This document shows positions 28,601 through 41,021 of a DNA stretch of 64,000 nucleotides, piece after piece (positions within the stretch are counted from its first letter, which is position 1; each line of letters starts with the position of its first letter). Source of the stretch: Hepsetus odoe (lineage: Eukaryota; Chordata; Actinopteri; Characiformes; Hepsetidae); NCBI GenBank assembly GCA_017165825.1, contig CM029376.1:21391952-21455951 (forward strand). The letters are read 5' to 3'. Made by a program: the position numbers and the translations under genes. The notes below the pieces were generated by a model. That model worked only from the letters and a program-made list of their open reading frames with translations, was not told the DNA's origin and made no database searches.

Positions 28601-30523
28601 ATTTAATACATTTAATACAGTACATCTAAAATGATTTTCTTTTGCAAAAGCAGTACCAACTAAACTGAGCAATGTACAGATAATTACCAGTATTTGTTGG
28701 TTTAAATGTCATATTTGTGTGCAAATGTTCTTTGAACACTTGTGCTATCATCTATGTCCAACTGGGATTTGGAAAATATCATGTCATTCAGTATTTTCAT
28801 ATTGACAGAGAAGCTGTGGAGCCTCTCAGCTTGCTGAGGGCAAGACCGGAGACTGCAGCATCGCTTGAAACAATTGACCAAGAGAAGCTGAGCCCCAGGT
28901 GCTGTCAGAAGAAACTATTTATGCAAGGCTTAACCTAGACATTGGCTGTTCCTTCTAGTCTCTTCGGTCACTTATATTTCTCTTATGAACTGAACTTAGT
29001 CATGCTGTATGTAGCAGGCATAGATCAGCTCTTTTCTGTGAGCTGCATTACACACTACCCTAATGCTCGGCTCAGTCAACCCCATAATGAAAGTGAAAGT
29101 GTGAAAGTGACTATTCTTGTCATTGCGAGGTCACGGCACAGCACAGCACAGCACACAGTGAACCACAACGAAATTGGACCTCTGCATTTGGGCAGTTATG
29201 AAAGCGCCCAGGGAGCAGTGATGGGGGACGGTACCTTGCTCAAAGGTACCTCTGGGCAACCTACTGGTGAGGGAATCGAACCCACAGTCTTCCGATCCAG
29301 GGCCAACTCCCTAACCACTAGGCCACCGCTGCCACACTGTAATGTAACTATTAGGCTGTTGTTACTGCACTGCTATTGTTTAATCCTCTCGGATGCTTTT
29401 GTGTACCTCTCACAGCCTTCAGCTTTGTACTTACAATTCAGACTAACTAAACCAGATGGCAATCTTGATTGTTTAATGATTGTTTAAGACATTTGACCAA
29501 TCATTTTGTTGGAAGGAAACCATGTGCCAAATTGTCCTTGACAGTTTGGTGCATGGCTTTCTTTGGTTTTGGGAATTATCTGTACAATGCGCATTAAAAT
29601 AGTATAACCTAATTACAAAAATATATTTTAAAAGTTTTACTCAACCTTCTTACCATCTGTTGGTTCAATAATAAATAGATTTTAATTCTAACCACTAGTG
29701 ATGCCACAGGAATCTGTGGCTAGAATAAGTGGGGTAGGTGGCCCTGAAACAGGTACCTGTTACATAACAGAACAGAACAGAACTATCAGTAAGTGCTTGT
29801 TGTTCAATGACATTTAAAAAATAATAAAAAAAGATTAAAAATTAGTAAGGTGGAAGCATTATTTGAAACTTGAAGTCATACAGGACTAACATAATTGAAC
29901 TATTTTATACATTTGTCTGCAACCAGAGTGATTTTATGATTTTGAAAACATGACTCAAAAGCTTTGAACGGTAGTGTGGTACATCAAGGCATTCAGTGGG
30001 CTCAGCAGCAACAATCTGACACATAAACCACAGAAACAAACAAGTGTGAAACCGCTGTGAAGTGTGTGATTCTGGTACCCATTAATAAATAACAAGAGCC
30101 TCCTGGCCCTTTTGTGATCTCTGTGTGATCTCTCAGTGCCTATAATAAACAGCACCATGGAGTTCACTGAGAATTTCACTGTAATATAAAATTCAGTTTA
30201 TATCTTGTTTCTCCATCTGTATCACTCTGTGTATGGTGAGTCATCCTGACTCTCTTTCACACATGCATGTAACATGCACAAAAGCTCACAACTGTGAATA
30301 TCACCTCCAAAATAACACTGTTTCTTCTGTGCCACACAAAATGCAACACAGTCTAATGCAGCATTTCCCTCATGGCCCCTCCCATTCACAGATCAGGAGC
30401 CAAAAGCTGCTCTCACTTCTACAGAGACAATAAAGCCCAGAGCCAAAAAAAACCCTTACACATAACCCAATTTCCTAAATTCCTCTATGTAAAGGAATGC
30501 TGAATGAAGGGCTGTAAAAGTAA

Positions 30524-30556
<33 letters not shown>

Positions 30557-33500
30557 TGTGTGTTATTTATAGCATACCGCTATATACAGGGAGGCAGAGA
30601 AGCAGCTGCTAATGAGAGAGCCGAGGACAAGACAGCCAGTGTAATATGCAAACTCTACTGATACAGAAGATGTGCAGGGTGCAGTAAGTGTGTGTGTGTG
30701 TGTGTGTCTGTGTGTGTGTGTGTGCGTGTGTGTGAGCAACTGTAAGTGAAATGGTAAGATCCTTACCCGTAGGCCACGCCGGCTATAGTGCACTTTTTAA
30801 ACTGCATTACATTGCAGGTCAGTGTTCCAGTTTTGTCTGAAAATATGTACTTCACCTGTAGGTAGGAAGAGGCAAGTATAAGAAAGAGTCTAATATTTCT
30901 AACTAAAGTGGGCTAGACATGGATTACGGAGTGAGAAGTAAGATAAAACAGAATAAAATGTGACTCTCTTGCAATGTGTTTGAAATGAATCTAACAAGAC
31001 TGTAGCTAATCATGTGAATGATATTTAGCAACACCTACAAATTGTGCCCGTGAAGTGCAGGATTTAAACAAGAATATATAGGTTTAGTGACAGATAGCAG
31101 TGTTTTATTGTTCTTTATCACCCACAATTTATTTGATCCCTTTTGAGCATGTACTTATGAGGGAGAGAAATAAATTGAATATTTTGCTACACAATGAATC
31201 CCTTTCGGGACCACAATTTCCAAATTTAAAAAAAAAAAGTTAACAACTATGAGTACAATTATTTTTCAGTTAGTCAAAGTACTGGCCTATATGCAGTACC
31301 TGGCCCAGTTCTTCATTCAGGTTGGATGTTCGAGCCATGGCTGGAGTGTTGGTAGCTTCATACAGCATGTCAGTGTCCTGAAATAAGTCATTTAACAGAA
31401 ACATGTTTGGACTTCCAGAAGGCTCACAGTGTGCTGTCTGTAGTTGGGACATAGCCAGTGAGTTGTCTCACTTTTGTGGCTCAAAGCAAAAAAAATGAAG
31501 ACAAAAACCAAACCTAGAAGTCCAAATGGAAGATTGTAATAATGCACTGCTCTGTGTGGCAAGATGGTTTTGCTTCAGATCCTTTTTTGTCATCTGTGTT
31601 ATTACTGCTTATGACCTAGACGCTGCTAGTATTGGAAGCATGTGGTGACTGGGGTCCTAGCTAGCAAGTGGAATTAGAAAGGATTAAACTCGGAGGAAAA
31701 AAGGGCAAAAAAAAGAAATCCAGCAGTATGAAACAAATTTCTGTACAAACTGGGAACCAGCAGAGCTTTCATAATGTATTGAAACACTATGAACTAACAA
31801 TGTAACTCACAGATGCAGATATGGATGCATTATGTTTCAATCAAATCAGCATTACATCAAGAACCATCATATAATGTTGAGATTTATGATAAGATGGCGA
31901 TTCGTTAATTACACACAGGACCTTACACTCACCCAGTTAATGAAATAGGCCTGGATGAACTTGATCACCTCCAGTGTCACCAGAAGACTGATGGGAATCA
32001 GGTTGTTGAAGAGGATGATAAAGGTGAGAAAGTTAAGGCCAAAGTTAGCTGCTCCGCCATCTGTAACAGGCCAGAAACAGGAAGGGGTGGAGGAGAAAGA
32101 AGAATATAAAGGAAAAAGGGGCAACAAGGAAATAGTCAATATAGTGCAAATGGCAAAAGAATGTGTTTAGGAGGGGAGGGAAAAAAGCAATAATGCCAGA
32201 AGCTCACCCCATCTAATGAGCAACATTTCCACAACGTTCTGCTTGCGCAGGACAGAGAACGTTGTGCAAAAGTTGGGCCATTAGCTGAGATTTCACATTG
32301 CTTCCACCCCACCTCTCCCATCAGCCTCTAGCCACTGGATTTACATCCCCTCCAATTAGCACCCCAGTAATTCAGTAAGCTGAGCCCTAGCCTGCCTCCA
32401 AACCCAATCAGTGATGATACAGCAGCGGCATGGGCAATACAAGTAATGGCTTACAAAAAGTACTGTGGGGAAAAGGACCAAATCTTGTCCCACCTTAAAT
32501 CCCATCATGAATGGAATGGAGACAGGAGGGCAAAGAGCAAATAAAATAACAAGAGGCTGCACAGACATGTCACAGCTCACACAGAAACCAAATGTGAGTA
32601 TAATGAGCTTTATGTGTTCCAGGCCCACTTTATTGGTAGCAGATAGGAGAGGGAGCCCTTCCCCATGACACCAAAGACACATTCAGAAATGGACACTAGG
32701 AAACAAGGTGGCGATGATGGAGACTACTGCTACAAAGGCTTACTCTAAATACAGCAAGATAGAGTAAGAGAGAGCGCACAATAAGGTGACAGAGAGGGAG
32801 AGAAAAAAAGAGAGTGCATGAAAGAAGTAGGAAGAGCATGAGAGAGAGAAGAGAGTGTGAGTTAGAGAATAATAGAGAGAGAGAGAGAGAGAGAGAGAGA
32901 TATCACTGCTAGGGGTGGGAGGGAACATGATCAGTTTGTATGTTTCAGTGCAAAAGAGGGGGACTCGGTCCAAGGCCCATTTCCCACTTTGTGGGGCGGG
33001 GATAAAAGAGGATTTTTAGTAACTGGAGACAACAAATGCTTGAATTATATCTGAAAATAAAATTAGGACCTTATAACATACGACCTTATATGACCAAAAC
33101 AACAAAAAATGAAAACAGTTACTTGTTAAGACTTGTGTGCATCCTTCAAACTCTGAATTAGTTAACATTCAGTTAAGATCAACAAACACAAAACAACCAA
33201 GAGTCGAGGCATACAGTATTATCTTCGTTATCTTAACAAGGTCTACACTGTAGTAGTCAACATTTTTGGCCAAACAAGGTGATGTGAAAAAGCACAGTTG
33301 CCACAAAGGAGCAGCCACAAAGCAGCAGCAGGGATCTTGTTCTGACTTAGGCCACACCACAGGTTCATAGTGAGGTGTTAACAAGTGCAGTGTGGGTTCA
33401 GCATTTCTCAAATCAACAGTCAACATTTATGCCCACATTGGCCTTTAATGTGGACAGATGTGGCCTTTAACGTTGGGACTGTTGTCGCAGGTGGTACGAA

Positions 33501-34696
33501 TGCATATAGAACTCAATTAGTCTCCCAAACCTTTCTGCACAAATCAGCATGAGTTTGTTAAAAACTCATGGCTGACAAACTTGAGTTTGTCAGCCAGGGA
33601 AAAACATCAGGGGCAAATGAGACGACAGGAATATCACTAGGGTCAAAATCAAATTAATATTTGATTACGAATAGTTGCTAACATTGCTGCTGCATGAGGT
33701 AAGCCCTCTGTGGGAACTGTAAAATGAAAATCTACACTTTCAGCATCTTATCTCTTAAATAAAAAGGAGATAAATCTAATGAATGGTCACTAGTTTGTTC
33801 ACTCCTCATGGCTATGCTTTGTTACTTGAAACTACTTGCAGGAACCTAAAATTGTAAACCTAGCAGCATGTCTCCAAAAACTGTTAATGACTACACACAT
33901 GTAATTGCATGAGTATATATTTAAATCAACAATACAAATTTAATGCCCCTCTCTTTTTCATATGTGGAAAAACAGCCTTAGACCGAGTCTTACTCCTTTT
34001 AAAGAAATACGATCAATCTCTGAATGGATGCTTGAATTATGACTGCACTGTTCCCTTCCAAGAAAACTATGATCTATGATTATGACATTATTCTCAGGCT
34101 ACGGAGTTAACTTCATAAAGCAAAGCAGCAAATCTGAGAGGCAGGGCAAAGCTGAGGAAGCTGTTTAAAGTGAGAAGTCATTTTTCTGCCCACTCACACC
34201 GTGGATTAACAGAACAGAGCAGGGAACAGAGCAGGTCATAAAACGAGCCACAATCGATTTGGACACAACCTTTCTTATCAAGCCCGGAAAAATAAGAAGA
34301 AATGAATATGGTGACGCGTTAATCAGTTTGCCAGAAAGTGGTATTGTGCAGTGGTGGTGATTCTTTGTTCATACCTAGAGCGGTTCAGTGTAATTAAAAC
34401 ATTATCCCACTGCCTTTGACAACTTAAAATGTGACTATTTGAGCATCGGTGTACTTGCTCATCAATTGGATTCATTCTAACAGGTTGGTCAGCAGTGCTG
34501 AAACAAAAGACAACCCAGCACACAGTAGGAGCAGCAGCTGGAGGAAGAGGAGGAAGAGCAGGATGAGGCATTTTGAAAATGTCACTGCTCGCCCCTCAGG
34601 CTCTTCTGCTAAGTAGGAAAATATGTATCATGACTCCTCTCACAAAAGGCCCTGTGAGTGCTGCCTACTCCTCTAGACTGCTTGTGTGAAAGAGAA

Positions 34697-34741
<45 letters not shown>

Positions 34742-37700
34742 GCTTAGAGGAGGAAAGACTGAAAAAGCATGAAAAAAAATAGGAAACAGAATAACAAGAA
34801 AAAAATATATATGGGAGAGGGAAGAGAAATAAAGAAAAGAGAGAGTGAAAGAAAGAATAAAAGGAAGAAATATATAGGAGGTGGTGGCAGCAGAGAGAAA
34901 GAGATATCATAAATAGAGTAAAACATAAAAAAGAAAAGTAAAAGGCAAAGACTAAATACGTGCAAAGAGCTTAACGCGTCACCAGGATAGTGAAAGGGGG
35001 TAAACATGGCTCAGATCAGGCACTATGAGGGTCTATACAGTCACAGAGCTGGAGGGCAAAAACCTATCACTGGATCCCTGGTGTGTGCCGTCTTCTGCAA
35101 TCACCCTCACAAACTAGGGCAAACGCATAACGGCCTGGGTTTGCTCAGCAAAGCCTGAGCCTCAGCTAGGGATTAGTAAGGAGGGCTGATTCACGCATGG
35201 CCAGGGCTTTTAAATGGTTGTTACCTGGAGCTGTTAAAAAAATGACAACAACAAAGAAAAAAACAAAACAAATCAAAAAGAACATTAGAAAGGAAACAAA
35301 AACTTTAGCAGCGTTGCGATACTCAACCATTTCCACATCCAGAACAGGTGTGTATGTATGCCAACATGTTCTTTAACTTACAGGGAAATATGTTATTTCC
35401 CTTTTATTTACAGACAGTTATTTGCTTGTGTTGCCAATGCATATTTGCATATTACATTTAGCCAACACAAAAAAAACACTGACATTAATGCAAGTAAATA
35501 AAAGGCAACAAATGATCAAGCAGACAGGGACAGGTGGGTGGTTCAACATGAGGAGAATGACCAATAGGAGCCTTACAGTTGAGGTCCATGTACCAGGCCT
35601 CATTGCCATACTGGTACTTCCAGATGGTCTGCCCGATGGAGCAAACCAGTGAGATGGCCAGCAGGCAGCCAAACAAAACCAGGATCTGAAAGTTGGTGAT
35701 GCGCTCCACATTGGACAGTTTCAGAGGAGGCCGTGTAGAGTTCTGTAGGAGACAAAACAAATGTGCCAACTTTGTAGTTATTTTGTCCACTCGTATCTGG
35801 AGACGCATTTCTGCAAATAAGACAAATGTCATCAAATATCATTCATTACACAAAATAATGGGATGAATCAAGATTGTTTTAATGAGGCAAGCAACCTAGT
35901 CATGACATTTAAGCATAATTTATTTAAGCTGAATGTATGGCGAAATGGTAATGATAAGTAGGCTTCTAAGTAGACTAATATGAGGGAACACTTAAGCACT
36001 TCCTGTGTCTGAAGGTATTAGTTTCAGCTGTCTCTAAGAAGTACTGGCTTAACTCAAGCTGTCTCTTCAAGTGTTTGGAATATATTTGAGGCACTCAAGA
36101 AAGCCATGCATTTTTAGTCCCTGTGACAGTACGGTAGAAAAGGTGCTTAACTGTAGCTCTTTTGAAGATTAGGTGGCTCACCTGCATAAGCTTAGTGTCG
36201 TGTCCTGTGTAGACCACAATGCCATGTACCCACTGTGTGTTCCGCAGCTGGGCTCCTCTCAGCAGGATCTGATCAGGACCCAGTGGCACTGTGCTGGATT
36301 AGGAAATGCATTAAAAACATATGTTTTTATAATATTGAAGTATGGGCTACTTGGTCCAGCAGGATGAGGGCCAAGTGGCACACAATCTATCTTAACTTGG
36401 CACATGATAGGTTTGGACTATTATATGGCAATCTTGATTCTGACCTAAGGCTACAATCTAAATCTAGCAATGTTAAAGCCTAAATCAGATACACACAAGT
36501 GATCTAAAAGCCACATTTCTGGATACAGCACCCAAATTTACCACACAAAGATGCAATAACTCATGCCAGAACATTGGATAATGTCAGCAGAAAGCATGTA
36601 CAAGCTACTGTACAAGCATCAGTGCACAAGGAAAGCAAAAAGGTGCATTTGGCTTCTGGTCATAAAAGAGAAATTAAAGTGAATTACAAAACTGCTCTTC
36701 TTTAGTCAAGAAAAAGTCTAGAAAAAAGGCCTGCAAAGATCCACTACATGTCCAAAAGTTTGCAGACAACTGCCCTTGTTGACCACACCTGTGTCCATCG
36801 AGTCGGATATTGCCCACAAACTCATAGAGATGTCTGTTTGGGCTCTCGCACTCCATACGACCAGACAGACGCATTAGGCTGTCAATGTCCTTTATTTCAG
36901 AGGTGATCTGGAGGCCCTAGAAATCACAGAAAAAATCTAATTTAACATAAACTTTTGATTTGCTAAGTCAAATTAGTAAGTGATATAATAAGTTATATTT
37001 TTGATAAAGCCCATCTGTACTCATACTCCTTTAGTATGAAGTAAATACTCACTTGTCTGATTTTTAAATTTGTTTCTCCATCAAGGTTTGAGGTTTCGAT
37101 GTAACACATGCCTTGAGGTTCACTAGGATGGAATAGGAAACGATACATCATTTCCTTGTTTACAAAAATAAATGATTACTATGTGATTTACAGCCTGCAA
37201 AATGATTATTTAATACTATATAGTAAAACTAGCAATATCAAGTAAAAGCATCGATTGCAAAGATGTCACAAAGTGTGATGTACAGCACTAAGGTAAAAGT
37301 CCCTAGAGAAAGGACAGTGTAATGCAGTACGATTAGTCTTAGTCAAACAGTTAAATACAAGCCCAACAACCAAAGAGGTCATTTTTGATGCACGACACAA
37401 AGCTTCTGAAACCCACAGGCCTGCACCTTCTGCAGTCTTGATGTGTCAACACACTCCTGGCATAAATGTGCACATTTAACAGAATTCCATAAATCTGTGG
37501 CCAATGTATTTAAAGAAAAAAAATCTCAAACTGCAGAATGCTGACATCTTTGTTTATTGTAAAGTCTTGTAATGAGCTGTTTTTTCCAACATGCAACAAA
37601 GGAGAATGCAGCATACTGGCACAGCACAAAGACAGGGAGTTAAAGTGAATGCAAAAGCAGGGCAGAAAGCATGGAAGAACCAAACTGCTAATTTCTCTGA

Positions 37701-40700
37701 TCACCAAAGTGACAATCTAAAATTCATCCAAAACATTATTTGGTGGCTTTCCTCATCTCTGGTCCAATATAAAAGCATATTTGAGGTAAACAGTCCCTGG
37801 ATCACTTTTTTAAAGCATTATTTAAGAGGTTAAGGAAGCCCTAAAAACATGATTCTTTGGGGTCTTTTACAGATAACAATAACAACACTAATTATTTGTG
37901 CTAATTTAGCCTGCATGCAGCGTATCAAATCAAAAAGAGTGCTCCAGCTGAAGCCATGCATTGACCCAGCACTCATTCCATTTACAGCCATTCTTCTCCA
38001 GCTCTTTCAGTGAAGTGCTCTGTGCTATAGAGGCTTGAGACATATAGCAGACATAAGCACCCACTGTACTATAGACAGGGGTGTCTTCCCTGGAAAACAC
38101 TGTTAAAGCAAATACAATGTGATTGCATCTAATGATGTCTAGATTAAAAGGAACTTTTCAGGTTGGAAAAGCTTCTTGATCCTAAAGAGAAATTCTGGCC
38201 ATAATCAATTTTCATCAAAATATCCACAAACAAGACTGTGTCTGTAAAGGTGTGAAAGATATTGCGGGCATGGTGGTAATTTGGTTGATGTTGATTCCAT
38301 TCTTACTAGGTAAATGGTGACTATAGTGGCAAAGGCATACAAGCACAGGAAGCAACAGGCCGAAAAAAACCCCAAAAAAACCAAAACAACAACACCACCC
38401 CTCCACCTGTGCACTGATCACCCCCACCATTTGCTCATGCAACCCAGTGCTGTCTCTGACCTGGACGACAGTATGATGAGGTCGGCCGGGAGGTGATCTC
38501 CGTTGGAGGCTCGGACTACCTCCCCTACTGCCACCTTAAAATTACCCAGCAGTCCCAAAGCACAAGGGCGAGGGTGTAGTGGAAGTGGAGGAATTGATCA
38601 AACACAAAGGGAAAGGGGTAGAGGGAGAGAAATTGGTGGGAAAAAGAAAAAGGAAAAAGATGGGCCACGAGGGAAGAGTACGCAGACCCAAACAAGAAAG
38701 AGAGACACAAAAGAGAAACAAACACACACACATTTAATTTCTACACAGGAAGAAACACAGAGTCAGATCCCATGGTTGGTACTCAAAAGCCATCTGTGCC
38801 AGGCCAAATGAGTCATTTTACCAGAGAAAAGCTGGTTTATAGCTGCTTAGACAATAAATCAGTGATGTTAATATGAAGCTATCTGTGAAACTATTAATGT
38901 ACTGGTGCTGCCAACAATGAAGGAACTGACCAGATTTATACCAATTCAGTAGATGGATTTTGAGACTGTAAAGGGACAACTCAGAAGACAGACACAACCT
39001 GAGAGCATTAATTAGCAACTGATCCTCCTGAAGAAAGTGGGGCTTTAAACTGTGCATTCACTTCCCAAAGAAAGCTGCTTTTTTTTTTAGAATCCTTGCA
39101 CACATCAAATGACCGCTGCATTCATTTTTAGAGCGCATGGCTAAATAGAAATACTCATTCAACAATTTGGACAAGTTTTCTTTTGATTTGATACTTTCCT
39201 AAGGTATGATTCAATAATTTAATCTATAAGTTTGAGGCCTCACTTGCTTTTTGGAGGGTTCTTGTGTGAGAGAAAGGGTGCACAAGGATGGGCAGATTTC
39301 TGCTTATTCCAGCAATAATGTAGACGTCTCTACCTGGAAGACAGCAGTATAGCGTCTGCAGGAACATAATCTTTGCCATTTATTTTTACTATATCCCCCA
39401 CCACTACCTGTAAGAAACAGACTAGTTATCAATTCGCAAAGTTACATTAAAACGCCAGCTGGATGAGGGTTGCCTAAAAATAATGGGGAAGAAAAACGAT
39501 TTTAATTTCCGTGGTCAATTCCATGGACCTTCACACAGACATCTAAGGTGGACCCCAATACAAAACAAAGACAAAAGTGTTTTCCATGATGAAATATCTC
39601 TTAGTTGATTTCTAATCAACTAATCTGACACAAATGGAGGGAGGATACAGAGCAAAAATGCTTCCCAGCTATCAGGGTATGAATCAAAGTGGCAGTTTTA
39701 ATACACCTACTGTGATAGTTACAAAAGGCTGCTTTATTTGGCGGTTCACACTTCAGTGTGTTTTACCCTTTGGCCAAATGGAGAAATATGTAATGACAGG
39801 TTCAACTCTACAAACTGTTATGTTTTAATTAGTAACATTTCAGATGTTCTGAAGCTGACTCACACTTCACTTCATGCATTAAAGTGAAGCCCATGTTAGG
39901 AACCTTAAACTCATACGGGTATTCTGAACACTTTTTTTCTCCTTCACTCAATTCTGCCAGTGATTTCTGTTAATATGATATTGCCCTAAAAGAATCTACA
40001 CTCATCTAGATATGCTATTCATGTTAAACTGAAAGCACAATATTTAAGTTGTGTTAGTGAAGCATTTTGGGATGATCTGATCACTCCTGTCTCTAAGTCC
40101 TACATTGTCCTACAGAGTGACAGCAGAGACACTGAGAGTGGATTTGGACACCAAAATGTAACTGTCAGCAAAATTCAGAGTTAATAACACTCACAATAAC
40201 ACATCTTTCTTAAAACCTGATTATTGAATTTTCTACACACTAATCTACTGCTCTTAGTAAAAAGCATGGCTTTTAAAGCCACTCCAAATGTATCACTGGT
40301 AACCACACACAAGCAGTGGCCTCATCAAATGTTAGGACCAAGGAGAAAGGGACAATATACGTTATAAAAAGAAAATTCCACCACATAAAATTACTTAAAA
40401 CCAGGCAGGATAATTTCACAGTATGAGGTCATCCTAATTTCTAAGTGGAAAAAGGTGGATATCTAAACTATATCAAAGATTATTTCACTTGCCATCATGA
40501 TTTTTGTTGTGTATTTCTATTGACTTTCTCCACTCTCTATTTTTTTGTTCTCACTGGCTTCCTATTTAATTGAGGCTGCTGGTGTGATAGACACCATCTG
40601 GTGAGATGCAGTACCTTCTCCCAGTGAACAATCTCCCAGGCTCCATTTCTTAGCACTGAGAGGCCAATAACGAGAGAGAGATAGAAGAGAGTGAGAGTGA

Positions 40701-40959
40701 CAGTGACAGTGAGAGCGAGTGAGAGAGAGAGAGAGAGAGAGAGAGATTATTATTAGGCACTATAAGTAAATCATAATAAACAATATATTAATCTATTGAT
40801 GTTAATTATTTTACCTTGTGTCTCTTTTTTGTTCACGACGTTGTCAGCTTTATGACGTTTCTGCAAACATATATAAAATATTCAATTATTAAAAGCATGT
40901 ATTTGGGGGGGCACACACACACACACACACACACACAGAGAGAGTGCGTGAGAGAGAGA

Positions 40960-41021
<62 letters not shown>

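Larger units (their letters stand above)
23527..30766. other. atp8a1 intron (7.2 kb)
   Basis: Intron between the DKTGT exon and the cassette exon. Contains two SINEs and several microsatellites, listed separately. Minus-strand search for another linker exon found none. Confidence 0.7.
32061..35576. other. atp8a1 intron
   Basis: Purine-rich intron with GA microsatellites and a perfect short hairpin at 33569-33596; no exon or dispersed repeat family recognised. Confidence 0.7.

Noticed and set aside
28942..29487. 181-residue plus-strand open frame
   Set aside because: It runs straight through a SINE in reverse orientation; flanking residues have no recognisable similarity.
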